Positions 24,909 to 33,721 of a DNA stretch of 64,000 nt are shown here, piece after piece. Origin of the DNA: Subtercola boreus (GTDB taxonomy: Bacteria; Actinomycetota; Actinomycetes; Actinomycetales; Microbacteriaceae). The DNA is taken from NCBI RefSeq assembly GCF_006716115.1, contig NZ_VFOO01000001.1:1-64000 (forward strand), in the 5' to 3' direction. Numbering within the stretch: the first letter of the stretch is position 1; the number at the start of each line of letters is the position of its first letter. A program made the position numbers and the translations under genes. The notes beneath the pieces are model-generated. The model saw only the letters and a list, made by a program, of their open reading frames with translations, searched no databases and was not told the origin of the DNA.

Positions 24909-24937
24909 TTGCACAGTTTTCTGGTGCGGGGTATAAA
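24909..24937 (+). promoter_or_regulatory. sigma-70-type promoter of the glycoside importer operon
   Basis: TTGCAC at 24909-24914 and TATAAA at 24932-24937 are separated by exactly 17 nt, a near-consensus promoter rare in such a GC-rich genome. The LacI palindrome begins 14 nt downstream of the -10 element, so a bound repressor would block initiation or early elongation. Confidence 0.7.
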
Positions 24938-24951
24938 TGGTCTCAATCACA

Positions 24952-24969
24952 TCGTTCAACGTTGAACGA
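24952..24969. promoter_or_regulatory. LacI-family operator, perfect 18-bp palindrome
   Basis: TCGTTCAAC-GTTGAACGA is a perfect inverted repeat with a central CG, the hallmark of LacI/GalR operators. It lies between the importer promoter and its first start codon (24989), close to the divergent LacI gene. Confidence 0.75.
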
Positions 24970-24988
24970 ATCTTCGAGGGAGAAGCAC

Positions 24989-26323
24989 ATGAGGTCAAAT
25001 CACAGCACAACCAGTCCGGGCGGTCCGCGCCGCCGGTGGTTGCCGGTCGGTGGGGTGGCGTTCATCGCCGCGTCCGCGTTGCTGCTCGGCGGCTGCGCCG
25101 GAGGCGGAGCTCCATCCGGCGGGTCAGGCGACTCCGGGGGAAAAGTGACGCTGAGCTTCTGGAACGGATTCACCGGACCCGACGGCCCCGCCCTGCAGAA
25201 GGTCGTCGACGACTTCAATGCCTCCCAGGACGGCGTGGAGGTGCAGACGAACATCATGCCGTGGGACACCCTCTACCAGAAGGTCCTCACTGCGGCAGCT
25301 GGAAAAGACGGCCCGGACATCGTGGCCATGTCCGCGTCCCGGTTACCTCAGTACATCGACGAAGGTCTCTACCAGCCGCTCGATGACTACTACACCAATG
25401 CCGACAACGACTCGGAGGCCCTGGCTTCCGCTGCCGTGAACGCTTCGATCTTCGACGGAAAGAACTACGGCGTACCCGTCAACCTCGCGACCATGCTGAT
25501 GTACTACAACAAGGACCTGTTCACCGCTGCGGGTCTCGACCCGGAGAAGCCGCCGACCAGTTGGGATGAGTTCGCGGCGATGGTTCCGAAGCTGACGGTC
25601 GATGAGAACGGCGACGGCAAGCCGGAGCAGTATGCGATCGCGCTCGGCGATCACGAGACGGTGCCGATGTATCAGCCCTTCCTGTGGAACGCCGGCGGGG
25701 GAGTGGTTTCCGAAGACGGCAAGACCTCCGAGCTCGGTTCGGCCGGATCTCTGAAGGCCCTCAACTTCTGGGTCGATCTGGTGAAGAACAAGAAAGCGTC
25801 CCCCGTCGGTCTGTCCGGCGCGGATGCCGACAAACTGTTCACGACCGGTAAGGCTGCCATCGAAATCGTCGGACCATGGGCCACGACCGGGTTCAAAGAC
25901 GCGGGCATCAACTTCGGCCTCGCGAGGCAGTTCGCCGGTCCGAGTGCGCAGACCACGCTCGCAGATGTGGTGTCCATGTCGATTCCTGCCTCGGCCGATG
26001 ACTCCACGAAGCAGGCCGCCTACACGTTCTTCAAGTACTGGAACTCCAAAGACGGCCAGAAGACGTGGGCGGAAGGATCGGGGTTCCCACCCACCCGCTC
26101 TGACATCGCCTCCGACATCACGACCAACCCGTACCCGGCAGTCTTCGGCGCACCGGATATCGTCGATGACTCTCAGGTGCTGCTTGCCGGGGTAGCGGCC
26201 GGTGGAACCATCACCACGACCATCTTCGAACCGACTCTGCAGAAAGCACTGAACGGCGAGGGAACAGTCGATGAGCTCTTCCCCGCAGCATCCGATCAGG
26301 TTCAAGCCGAACTCGACAAATAA
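24989..26323 (+). CDS. ABC importer sugar-binding lipoprotein (family 1)
   Basis: A 444-aa extracellular solute-binding protein. A basic N-terminus and hydrophobic stretch end in the lipobox LLLGGC (Cys about 35), so it is a lipid-anchored receptor. The mature part has the MalE-like fold, with LSFWNGFTGPDGPALQKVVD, the ligand-loop VPVNLATMLMYYNKDLFTAA and TGKAAIEIVGPWATTGFKDA. The ATG at 24989 has GAGGGAG nearby. It is followed by a strong hairpin and then two permease genes. No ATPase gene lies in the operon, so a shared MsiK-like ATPase elsewhere is expected. The substrate is probably a glycoside or oligosaccharide cleaved by the GH2 and GH1 enzymes. Confidence 0.92.
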   Translation: MRSNHSTTSPGGPRRRWLPVGGVAFIAASALLLGGCAGGGAPSGGSGDSGGKVTLSFWNGFTGPDGPALQKVVDDFNASQDGVEVQTNIMPWDTLYQKVLTAAAGKDGPDIVAMSASRLPQYIDEGLYQPLDDYYTNADNDSEALASAAVNASIFDGKNYGVPVNLATMLMYYNKDLFTAAGLDPEKPPTSWDEFAAMVPKLTVDENGDGKPEQYAIALGDHETVPMYQPFLWNAGGGVVSEDGKTSELGSAGSLKALNFWVDLVKNKKASPVGLSGADADKLFTTGKAAIEIVGPWATTGFKDAGINFGLARQFAGPSAQTTLADVVSMSIPASADDSTKQAAYTFFKYWNSKDGQKTWAEGSGFPPTRSDIASDITTNPYPAVFGAPDIVDDSQVLLAGVAAGGTITTTIFEPTLQKALNGEGTVDELFPAASDQVQAELDK

Positions 26324-26341
26324 CTCCCCCTCACCCAACCG

Positions 26342-26378
26342 AGCTGTGGGGTGACACCCCGGGTGTCGCCCCACAGCT
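26342..26378 (+). promoter_or_regulatory. intercistronic hairpin after the solute-binding protein gene
   Basis: AGCTGTGGGGTGACACCC (26342-26359) pairs with GGGTGTCGCCCCACAGCT (26361-26378), an 18-bp stem with one G-T wobble and a single central base. No U-run follows. It begins 19 nt after the lipoprotein stop and ends 16 nt before the permease start. Structures here commonly stabilise the upstream message or attenuate the downstream one, giving more receptor than permease. Confidence 0.75.
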
Positions 26379-26394
26379 GAACGGAAGTGGCACC

Positions 26395-27345
26395 GTGACA
26401 GTTCTGCAAAGCGCCCCGCAGCGGGGCGCCCCACCCGCTCCGAAACCCCCTGCTGTGCACCCCGCAAAGAAGCGGGTGTCGCGGAAGGCCATCACGGCGT
26501 GGCTCTTCCTCGCCCCGTCGTTGTTGGTCCTCGGCGGATTCACTCTGTATCCGATGATCCAAGCCGCCTACCTTTCGCTCACGGATTACAACCTCATCCG
26601 TGCCGCGAAGTGGGTCGGCCTCGACAATTACGCCGAGTTGTTCGGTGACGATGCGTTCTGGAACGCCTTCGGGAACACCGTGCTCTATGCCGCCGTCGTG
26701 ACCCCCGCCACGATCGTGTTGGCGTTGGCTTTGGCGTTGTTCCTGGACCGGCAGTTCGTTGGACGAGCGTTCGTCCGAACAGCGATCTTCCTGCCGTTCA
26801 TCGTCTCGCTCGGAATCATCGCCATCGCCTGGGCCTTCCTCCTGGACCCCAACATCGGACTGGTGTCGTACTGGCTCTCACAGATCGGTATCGTCGCCGA
26901 ACAAGGCGTTCTCAGCGACCCCCGCTGGGCAATGCCTGCTGTGATGTTCGTGGGCGTCTGGAAGAACGTCGGTTTCTACATGGTCATCTACCTCGCTGGC
27001 CTCCAGTCCATCCCCGAAGAACTCCGCGAGGCGGCTCGGCTGGACGGCGCGAACGCGTGGCAGCGATTTCGGAACGTCACCCTTCCGCTTCTGTCCAATC
27101 AGACGATGCTCGTCTCCGTCATGGCGCTCATCGCCAGCCTCCAGGCCTTCGACCAGATCTACGTCATGACCCACGGTGGCCCGTTCTTCCGCACAGAGAC
27201 TCTCGTGATGCTGATCTACCGAGAGGGCTTCCAAGAACTTCGGTTCGGCTACGGCGCCGCCATCTCCTGGGTGCTGCTGCTCTTCGTCCTCATTCTCTCG
27301 ATCACCCAATACGGATTCTTCCAACGACGGCAGGTGAAGTACTAA
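26395..27345 (+). CDS. sugar ABC importer permease, MalF-like
   Basis: A 316-aa protein with about six membrane helices and an extended N-terminus. The first helix is TAWLFLAPSLLVLGGFTLYP and the ABC-permease EAA loop appears as EELREAARLDGANAWQRFRN near the C-terminal third. It starts with GTG at 26395. Its partner MalG-like gene begins directly after the stop. Together with the lipoprotein it forms an importer of the carbohydrate uptake CUT1 class. Confidence 0.92.
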   Translation: MTVLQSAPQRGAPPAPKPPAVHPAKKRVSRKAITAWLFLAPSLLVLGGFTLYPMIQAAYLSLTDYNLIRAAKWVGLDNYAELFGDDAFWNAFGNTVLYAAVVTPATIVLALALALFLDRQFVGRAFVRTAIFLPFIVSLGIIAIAWAFLLDPNIGLVSYWLSQIGIVAEQGVLSDPRWAMPAVMFVGVWKNVGFYMVIYLAGLQSIPEELREAARLDGANAWQRFRNVTLPLLSNQTMLVSVMALIASLQAFDQIYVMTHGGPFFRTETLVMLIYREGFQELRFGYGAAISWVLLLFVLILSITQYGFFQRRQVKY

Positions 27346-28194
27346 ATGACCATCACCCGAAACCGTTCCTACATCAGCACCAGGTCCCTCACCAAATGGC
27401 TGAGCACACTCGCAGGGATCGTGATCGCACTCGCCGTGCTTCTCCCGATCGTCTGGATGGCGTTCACTGCTTTCAAGCCCGAAGCCGACATCGTCACCTT
27501 CCCGCCAACACTCTGGCCCCGCGAGCTCACATTCGAACACTTCCAGGAGGTGTGGAACCGGATCCCGTTCGCGAAGCTCTACCTGAACACCATCATCTTC
27601 GCCGGCTCCGTGACCGTCATCTCTCTGCTGTTCGACTCCATGGCTGCGTATGCGCTCGCCCGGCTGCAGTTCCGGGGCAGCAACGTCGTGCTCGTGGGCA
27701 TCCTGATCCTGCTGATGCTCCCGTTCCAGGTCACGTTGATTCCGCTGTACGACATGCTGAACACCGTCGGGCTGACCAATACCCTCCCCGGGCTCATCAT
27801 CCCGCGAATGACCAACGCCTTCGGCATCTTCTTCCTCCGCCAATTCTTCCTCTCCCTGCCCAAGGATCTGGAGGAAGCAGCACGAGTCGACGGTGCCAGC
27901 GAATGGCGGATCTACGCCCGGGTCATCATGCCGCTGGCGAAACCTGCTCTGCTGACTCTCGGTCTGTTCCACTTCCAATACAACTGGAACGACCTGCTCT
28001 GGCCCCTCATCATGTCCGCGGATGTGTCATCCGCGACACTCCCTGCAGGCCTCGCCCTGTTCATGGGACAGCATGTTGTCGAATACGGGCTCCTCATGGC
28101 CGGCTCTCTCCTCTCCCTTCTGCCGGTCGTTGCGTTCTTCCTCATCATCCAGCGCAGCTTCGTCGCCGGCATCGCCACCACCGGGCTCAAATGA
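27346..28194 (+). CDS. sugar ABC importer permease, MalG-like
   Basis: A 282-aa inner-membrane permease with six helices. The EAA motif KDLEEAARVDGASEWRIYAR contacts the ATPase, and MLPFQVTLIPLYDMLNTVGL is the conserved CUT1 MalG core. Its ATG follows the MalF-like stop with no gap, and its stop overlaps the GH1 start (ATGA). It completes the membrane channel for the glycoside importer. Confidence 0.92.
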   Translation: MTITRNRSYISTRSLTKWLSTLAGIVIALAVLLPIVWMAFTAFKPEADIVTFPPTLWPRELTFEHFQEVWNRIPFAKLYLNTIIFAGSVTVISLLFDSMAAYALARLQFRGSNVVLVGILILLMLPFQVTLIPLYDMLNTVGLTNTLPGLIIPRMTNAFGIFFLRQFFLSLPKDLEEAARVDGASEWRIYARVIMPLAKPALLTLGLFHFQYNWNDLLWPLIMSADVSSATLPAGLALFMGQHVVEYGLLMAGSLLSLLPVVAFFLIIQRSFVAGIATTGLK

Positions 28195-29456
28195 GCTCCC
28201 TCGCAACCAGAAAGGACCCCGTGCCCGAACAGCACTGGATGCTCGACAACACCCTCCACTTCGGCGTCGGAATCGAAGACACCTTCGTCCCCCAGGAACG
28301 CATCGGACAACGACGACTCGACGAATACGAACTCACCCAGCACTACGAACACTGGCGCGAAGACCTCACCCTTGCCGCCGAGGCCGGTGCAGAATTCATC
28401 CGCTGGGGAATCCCCTGGTTCATCGTCGAGCCCCGCGCCGGTGAGTTCGACTGGCGGTGGCTCGACGAGGTCGCAGCCTTCACCCGCGAACTCGGGCTTC
28501 GCGTCATCGTCGATCTCATGCACTACGGCACCCCGATGTGGCTCGACAACCAATTCCTCAACACCGCCTATCCCGAACGGATCGCGTTTTACGCCCGGGC
28601 CGTGGCTGAACGCTACGCCGGCACCTGGGATGACTTCACCCCCCTGAACGAGCCCGTCATCAACGCCATCTACTGCGGCGAGACAGGCGCCTGGCCGCCC
28701 TACCTCTCTGGGCAGGATGGGTTCGTCAAGATCGTGGTCGCCCTCTGCCGAGGCATGGTCCGCAGCCAACAGGAGATCATCGCCGCCAACCCCACCGCAC
28801 GCATCGTTTCCGTCGATGCCGGCTTTCGATGGGAAGGAACAGAGAGCCCCGTACCCTTCGACATCCTCGAGGAACGACGATTTCTTTCACTGGACCTCAC
28901 CATGGGCCGAATCGACGCCAACCATCCGCTTCACAACTACCTTGGGACGCACGGAGTCACCGACGCAGATCTCGACTGGTTCCGGCGCAACGCCGTCTTC
29001 CCCGATGTGATCGGGGTGAACTACTACCCCGGATTCACCACCGTCGAATATGTCGGCAACACCATCATCCCCATCGAGGCAGGCACGACGGGGCTCCGCG
29101 AACTCCTCGCCCTCTACTACGACCGGTACCAGTTGCCTCTCGCCCTCACGGAGACATCCCGTGGCGGACCCGTCGAGTCCCGTCTCACCTGGCTCACCGA
29201 ATCCATCACCGAGATCCAGACACTCCGCTCCGAAGGACTACCAATCGTCGGCTACACCTGGTTCCCCTTCTTCACACTCGTCGACTGGCTCTACCGCAAC
29301 GACCTCAGTACCCCGGACGACTGGTTCATCCACATGGGTCTCGTCGACCTCCACCGCGGCCCGGACAGAGTTCTCGAACGCCGAAAGACTCCGGCCTTCG
29401 ACCATTACCGCTCACTCGTCAGGGCGAGTTCAGGCGCGGCCGTGGGTCGTCCTTGA
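28191..29456 (+). CDS. GH1-family glycoside hydrolase
   Basis: A 421-aa cytoplasmic enzyme with TIM-barrel GH1 features: IRWGIPWFIVEP, VIVDLMHYGTPMWL, acid/base Glu154 in FTPLNEP, and nucleophile Glu at about 321 in ALTETSRGG. The sequence is shorter than classical GH1 beta-glucosidases (about 450) and the nucleophile motif is TETS rather than TENG, so it belongs to a divergent branch. It starts at the ATG overlapping the MalG-like stop and ends 27 nt inside the convergent permease gene. It probably removes a terminal beta-linked sugar from the imported glycoside, alongside GH2. Confidence 0.85.
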   Translation: MSSLATRKDPVPEQHWMLDNTLHFGVGIEDTFVPQERIGQRRLDEYELTQHYEHWREDLTLAAEAGAEFIRWGIPWFIVEPRAGEFDWRWLDEVAAFTRELGLRVIVDLMHYGTPMWLDNQFLNTAYPERIAFYARAVAERYAGTWDDFTPLNEPVINAIYCGETGAWPPYLSGQDGFVKIVVALCRGMVRSQQEIIAANPTARIVSVDAGFRWEGTESPVPFDILEERRFLSLDLTMGRIDANHPLHNYLGTHGVTDADLDWFRRNAVFPDVIGVNYYPGFTTVEYVGNTIIPIEAGTTGLRELLALYYDRYQLPLALTETSRGGPVESRLTWLTESITEIQTLRSEGLPIVGYTWFPFFTLVDWLYRNDLSTPDDWFIHMGLVDLHRGPDRVLERRKTPAFDHYRSLVRASSGAAVGRP

Positions 29457-30671
29457 TCGTCGTGAGACAGAGTCGAGCGCAACTGCGAGGAGCAGCACCA
29501 GTCCGGTGACCATGAATCGGAACGAAGAGTCGAGGTTCAACAGCGTGAGTCCGCTCGAAATGGATTGGATGACGATGATCCCGAGCAGCGCGGCGAACGC
29601 GGTGCCACGCCCGCCGAAGAGGCTGGTTCCGCCGATGACCGCAGCAGCGATCGCGTTGAGGTTCACATCTCCGGTACCGCTCGATTGGCTGGATGCTGCG
29701 AGTCGCGATGCGGCGAGGATGCCACCGACTGCCGCCAGCGTGCTGCAGACGACGAAAACGGAGGTGTAGATGGTCTTCACCTTGATGCCTGCGCGCCGGG
29801 CGGCCTCGACGTTGCCTCCGACGGCGAAGACGGCGCGGCCCCACTTGGTGCGCGTCAGAGCGTAGTTCAGAATCAGCACCAGCGCCACGAACAGCACGAA
29901 CATCCAGCCGATGCCGCGTGCGATGTTGAGGTACCAGGCTGCGAAGCCGAGACCGACCAGCAGGGCGCCGCTCTTCAAGGCGATGAGGCTGAACGGCTGA
30001 GCAGACAGGCCGGCCTTGCGTCTGGCGCGGGCCTTCGTCAGATCAGCGAGGAAGAGCCCGCCCGCGGCGATGACGACCAGCACGTACGACAGCCACGCGG
30101 GCACGAAGGCCAGCTGCGCGAAGATGACGAGAGGAGAGTCGAACGGGATGTTGATGGTTCCGATGCCCTTGAGAACGTACAGCTGCAGACCGAGGAAGCT
30201 GAGCAGCCCGGCGAGGGTGATGACGAAGCTGGGCACGCCGAAGCGGTTGAAAATCTGCCCGTAGATCCAGCCGATGACGACCCCGGTGAGTACGGCGATG
30301 GCGATCGCGGCGAACACGTTCCACCCGAGGTTCACAAAAAGGATCCCCACAATTGCCGATGACAGCCCACTGACCGAACCGACCGAGAGATCGATCTGGG
30401 CGACGAGTAGCACGCAGACGATCCCCAGTGCGATCACCCCGGTGGGGCTGGACTCGAGCAGCAGGTTGACGAGGTTCGCCGCCGACAGAAACCCGTGGTT
30501 CAGGATCTGCAGAACGGTCCAGATCACCGCGAGGCCGATGACCACAGGCAGGGCGCCGAGGTCACCACCACGGATCTTGTCGATGAACCCGGCGAAGGTG
30601 CCGCGGATCCCCTCCCGGTTGGCGAGGCGTTCGTCTTGCAGGTCGGAGGGTCGTGGTGCGGTGGTGGTCAA
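29430..30671 (-). CDS. sugar ABC importer permease, XylH/FrcC-like
   Basis: A 413-aa permease of the CUT2 class with about ten membrane helices. Landmarks are NLVNLLLESSPTGVIALGIV, LVAQIDLSVGSVSGLSSAIV and the C-terminal VGGNVEAARRAGIKVKTIY with IAAAVIGGTSLFGGRGTA. The length and split helices match XylH more than RbsC. It is the last gene of a minus operon behind an ATPase gene (ATGA overlap), and its 3' end overlaps the GH1 gene by 27 nt. Substrate class: pentose, fructose or polyol-like. Confidence 0.9.
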   Translation of the reverse strand: MTTTAPRPSDLQDERLANREGIRGTFAGFIDKIRGGDLGALPVVIGLAVIWTVLQILNHGFLSAANLVNLLLESSPTGVIALGIVCVLLVAQIDLSVGSVSGLSSAIVGILFVNLGWNVFAAIAIAVLTGVVIGWIYGQIFNRFGVPSFVITLAGLLSFLGLQLYVLKGIGTINIPFDSPLVIFAQLAFVPAWLSYVLVVIAAGGLFLADLTKARARRKAGLSAQPFSLIALKSGALLVGLGFAAWYLNIARGIGWMFVLFVALVLILNYALTRTKWGRAVFAVGGNVEAARRAGIKVKTIYTSVFVVCSTLAAVGGILAASRLAASSQSSGTGDVNLNAIAAAVIGGTSLFGGRGTAFAALLGIIVIQSISSGLTLLNLDSSFRFMVTGLVLLLAVALDSVSRRSRTTHGRA

Positions 30672-31540
30672 CGGTCGACTTCCTTGTCGGTGGGGTACTC
30701 GGCGGGTTCGGTTGTGCCGTCCGGCAGAGTGGTGGGTTGGATGCTGCGCAGATCGACTTGGCTGGTGCGGCGCGTGACGGCATTGTCGGTCGCCCCGGTG
30801 ATGGCCGCGATGATTTCTTCGGGGGTTACGGTGCCCACCTTGTAGTCGCCGTTGTTTCGACCGAGCCGAAGCACGACCACCCGGTCCGCGACGGCCTGCA
30901 CGTCGGCCATGTTGTGGCTGATCATGATCACGCCGAGGCCGCGTTCGCGCAGCCGTTCGACGAGATTCAGAACCTCGGCCGTCTGGGCGACGCCAAGAGC
31001 GGCGGTCGGCTCGTCGAGAATGATGACCTTGGGGTCGCCGAGAAGAGAGCGGGCGATGGCCACCGTCTGTCGCTGGCCGCCTGAGAGCGAGGCGATAGGG
31101 ATACGTACTGAGGGGATTTTTGCTGACAGCTGCCGCAGCAGTTCCCAGGAGCGTACTTCCATCGCGATGTCGTCGAGCCGAGCTGGCCGGAGCTCCTGGC
31201 CGAGAAAGAGGTTCTCGATGACGTTGAGGTTGTCGCAGAGCGCCAGATCTTGGAAGACGGTCGCGATTCCGAGGTTGAGGGCGGAGGTCGGGTTGGGAAT
31301 GGAGACCGGACGTGCATCGAACTCGATGGTGCCGGCATCCGGCAGATGCACCCCCGAGAGGATCTTCACGAGGGTGGACTTGCCAGCGCCGTTGTCGCCG
31401 ACGATCGCGACGACTTCACCCGCTGCCACGTCGAGGCTGATGTCGGTGAGGGCGGCGACGGCGCCGAAGCTCTTGGTCACGCCGCGCAGACTCAGGATGC
31501 TGGTGGTTCCGCTGGTGCGGTCGAGGGTGGGTGTGGTCAT
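30668..31540 (-). CDS. sugar ABC importer ATPase (single NBD, FrcA-like)
   Basis: A 290-aa ATP-binding subunit. Walker A GDNGAGKST (about residues 46-54), the ABC signature LSGGQRQTVAIARSLL, Walker B KVIILDEPTAALG and the H-loop MISHNMADV are intact. Typical CUT2 ATPases (RbsA, XylG) are tandem repeats of about 500 aa; this single-domain form matches FrcA, which works as a homodimer. The last ~40 residues (after EIIAAITGA) form a regulatory tail. It lies between the receptor and permease genes, with a strong hairpin before it. Confidence 0.92.
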   Translation of the reverse strand: MTTPTLDRTSGTTSILSLRGVTKSFGAVAALTDISLDVAAGEVVAIVGDNGAGKSTLVKILSGVHLPDAGTIEFDARPVSIPNPTSALNLGIATVFQDLALCDNLNVIENLFLGQELRPARLDDIAMEVRSWELLRQLSAKIPSVRIPIASLSGGQRQTVAIARSLLGDPKVIILDEPTAALGVAQTAEVLNLVERLRERGLGVIMISHNMADVQAVADRVVVLRLGRNNGDYKVGTVTPEEIIAAITGATDNAVTRRTSQVDLRSIQPTTLPDGTTEPAEYPTDKEVDR

Positions 31541-31608
31541 CTGGTCCTTCTGACTCGTCGTTGAGAACAGGCGGCGCCGAACGAATCGTTCTGCGCGCGC
31601 CCGAGGGA

Positions 31609-31638
31609 GCCCGGGGAGGCTGGGACGCCTCCCCGGGC
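31609..31638 (-). promoter_or_regulatory. intercistronic hairpin after the sugar-binding lipoprotein gene
   Basis: GCCCGGGGAGGC (31609-31620) pairs perfectly with GCCTCCCCGGGC (31627-31638) around a 6-nt loop. It lies 37 nt after the receptor stop on the minus transcript and about 70 nt before the ATPase start, and no U-run follows. As in the glycoside operon, it may protect the receptor message and lower expression of the ATPase and permease. Confidence 0.75.
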
Positions 31639-31674
31639 AATGACTGCCGGGTGATGCTCCGGCATTCGGTGCTG

Positions 31675-32751
31675 CTACTGGATGCCAGCGGTCGCGCAGC
31701 CCGCTGCGTACTCGCCGGTGCAGACTTCTGCGGCCGTCATGATCTTGCTGTCGAACAGCACCTCTTTGATGTTGTCGAGCGTGACCACATCAGGGTTGAA
31801 CAGCTGCGACGGGGTGTCGTAGAGCGTCGCCTTGCCGTCGACCTTGGTGCCCTGGGCAAAGGCGTAGGCGACCTCTGCCGCCGCGTTCGCCACGATGCTG
31901 ATCGGCTTCGAGATGGTGTTGTACTGCGTGCCGGCGAGGATGCGCTGCGCTGCAGCGACCTCGGCATCGTTTCCGGTCACCGGGGGCACGGGCGAGGTGC
32001 CCGCAGCCTTGAAGGCCGCGATGACGCCGCCGCCGGTTCCGTCGTTCGCCGCGACTACGCCGCTGATCTTGGTGCCGTACTGCGTGATCTGTCCGCTGGC
32101 CCAGTTCTGCGCCTGCGCCGGGTCCCACGCCGGAGTGTCGAACTCGGCGAGTACGGTGAGTCCGCTGGGGTCGACGGCCTCGTGGATGCCCTTCTTGATC
32201 AGCCCTGCCGCTGCGTCGGTAGGTGAACCGTTCACGATCAGAATGCTGCCGGTCGGGTCGGTTGCCTTCACCTTGTCGACCAGGGACTGGGCGATGGCCT
32301 TGCCGATGCCCTCATTGTCGAACGAGACGTAGTAGTCGGCCTTCTGGGTGGGGATGGGGCGGTCGTAGGCGATGATCGGGATCTTCGCCGCGTTCGCTGC
32401 CACAACGATGCCGGCGGCGGCGGTGGAGTCGACGGCGTCGATGACGATGGCGTTCACTCCCTGGGCGATGGCCGAGTTGGCCTGCTGCTGTTGGGTGTCG
32501 GCACTGGCGTTCGCGTTGGAGTAGAGCACAGTGCAGTCGGCGCAGAGCTCTTTCACCTTCGCCTCGAAGAGAGGTTTGTCCTGCTGCTCGTACCGGGTCG
32601 ACGCAAGGTCGGGCATGAGAAAGGCGATCTTGTAGGCGCCGGTGGAGGAGGCGGTGCTGCTGCCTGCCTGTTCGACGCAACCGCTGAGGGCGGTCGCGCT
32701 GAGAACAGCCGCGAGCGAAGCGACCGCCATCCTGGAATAGATCTTCTTCAT
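31675..32751 (-). CDS. sugar ABC importer substrate-binding lipoprotein (RbsB/FrcB-like)
   Basis: A 358-aa receptor with a signal peptide ending in lipobox ALSGC (Cys about 25). The mature domain has the periplasmic-binding type I fold: YKIAFLMPDLASTRYEQQDK, AIVIDAVDSTAAAGIV, IPIIAYDRPIPTQKADYYVS and GVVAANDGTGGGVIAAFKAA, the RbsB-like sugar contact segments. The ATG at 32751 has GGGAGA upstream. It is first in a minus operon (receptor, ATPase, permease) divergent from the DeoR gene, which probably controls it. Confidence 0.92.
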   Translation of the reverse strand: MKKIYSRMAVASLAAVLSATALSGCVEQAGSSTASSTGAYKIAFLMPDLASTRYEQQDKPLFEAKVKELCADCTVLYSNANASADTQQQQANSAIAQGVNAIVIDAVDSTAAAGIVVAANAAKIPIIAYDRPIPTQKADYYVSFDNEGIGKAIAQSLVDKVKATDPTGSILIVNGSPTDAAAGLIKKGIHEAVDPSGLTVLAEFDTPAWDPAQAQNWASGQITQYGTKISGVVAANDGTGGGVIAAFKAAGTSPVPPVTGNDAEVAAAQRILAGTQYNTISKPISIVANAAAEVAYAFAQGTKVDGKATLYDTPSQLFNPDVVTLDNIKEVLFDSKIMTAAEVCTGEYAAGCATAGIQ

Positions 32752-32788
32752 TGAATCTCCCTTGGTGGTGTGTATCGGCGAGAATAAC

Positions 32789-32847
32789 ACCATCAAAGCC
32801 CGAATTGTCAAAAGTTATGCGATATTTACCATGGAGTTTGTGATGGT
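32789..32847. promoter_or_regulatory. candidate DeoR operator motifs (ACCATCA) between receptor and DeoR genes
   Basis: ACCATCA occurs at 32789-32795 and, inverted, as TGATGGT at 32841-32847. The inverted form occurs again at 33722-33728, before the dehydrogenase gene. These three copies flank the DeoR gene on both sides, as expected for an autoregulated divergent system. The motif is short, so this is only suggestive. Confidence 0.35.
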
Positions 32848-32888
32848 GATATGCCGATTGCTGTTGCGCGCGCCTCTATGCTGTCCTC

Positions 32889-33680
32889 ATGGCAGAACAG
32901 GGTGTTCCTCGTCAGACCAAAGCGTCTCGACAGCGCAAGATCGTTGATCATCTCGGTTCTGTTGCGGCTGCCACAGCCGCTGAACTGGCCGTCCTGACCG
33001 AGGTGAGCCCGATGACGGTGCACCGCGATATCGACGACCTTGCCAGGCGCGGCATCCTCCGCAAGTTCCATGGCGGGGTCTCTGTCCTGCCGACCACGGT
33101 CTTTGAGAGCAGCTCCGAATTCCGGATGCAGACCCGCTCGAGTGCCAAGAATGCCCTCGCGCATGAGGCCCTGTCGATGGTGGAGCCGGGCATGTCGATC
33201 ATGCTCGACGACTCCACTACTGTCTTGGCCCTTGCGCGTCTCTTCGGCGATGTCGGCCCACTCACGGTGATCACCAATTACCGTCAGGCGATCGAGGAAC
33301 TCCGTGAGAACGATGACATCAGACTGATCGTGACAGGGGGACAGTATTCCCGCACCCACGACTCGTACATCGGTATTCCCGACCACACATCGGTCGAGTC
33401 CTATGCCGTCGACATCGTCTTCCAGTCGACTTCGACGATGGGAACGGAGATGACCTACCACCAGGAGCAGGACATCGTGTTGATGAAGCGCGCGATGTTG
33501 CGTTCAGGCGCGAGACGCGTCCTCATGATGGACGGCTCGAAGGTGGGCCGAACGTCACTGCACCGCTACGTGCCGGTCAGTGAGTTCACCGATGTGATCC
33601 TGACCGACGATGTCGATCCGGCAATCGTTGCCCAAATCGGGGCGCAAACCACGGTTCATCTGGCGCCGATGCGCCACTGA
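32889..33680 (+). CDS. DeoR/GlpR-family transcriptional regulator
   Basis: A 263-aa protein. The N-terminal DeoR helix-turn-helix is VAAATAAELAVLTEVSPMTV followed by HRDIDDLARRGILRKFHGG. The C-terminal DeoRC domain contains LDDSTTVLALARLF and MMDGSKVGRTSLHRYVPV, the sugar-phosphate-binding region. It diverges from the importer operon and is followed 114 nt later by the metabolic genes. DeoR proteins usually respond to a phosphorylated product of the pathway, which here would be made by the two kinases. Confidence 0.92.
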   Translation: MAEQGVPRQTKASRQRKIVDHLGSVAAATAAELAVLTEVSPMTVHRDIDDLARRGILRKFHGGVSVLPTTVFESSSEFRMQTRSSAKNALAHEALSMVEPGMSIMLDDSTTVLALARLFGDVGPLTVITNYRQAIEELRENDDIRLIVTGGQYSRTHDSYIGIPDHTSVESYAVDIVFQSTSTMGTEMTYHQEQDIVLMKRAMLRSGARRVLMMDGSKVGRTSLHRYVPVSEFTDVILTDDVDPAIVAQIGAQTTVHLAPMRH

Positions 33681-33721
33681 AGGTCTCTTTTGACCAAAAT
33701 GCTTGATAAAAGCACCAGCAG

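Noticed and set aside
26878-27978. 366-codon minus-strand frame over the MalF/MalG genes
   Set aside because: Both permeases are unmistakable on the plus strand; the opposite frame is Glu/Asp/His-rich with no domain.
27057-28190. Long upstream extension of the GH1 frame through the permease genes
   Set aside because: The GH1 similarity begins only at 28191, where an ATG overlaps the permease stop; the upstream part is an out-of-frame shadow.
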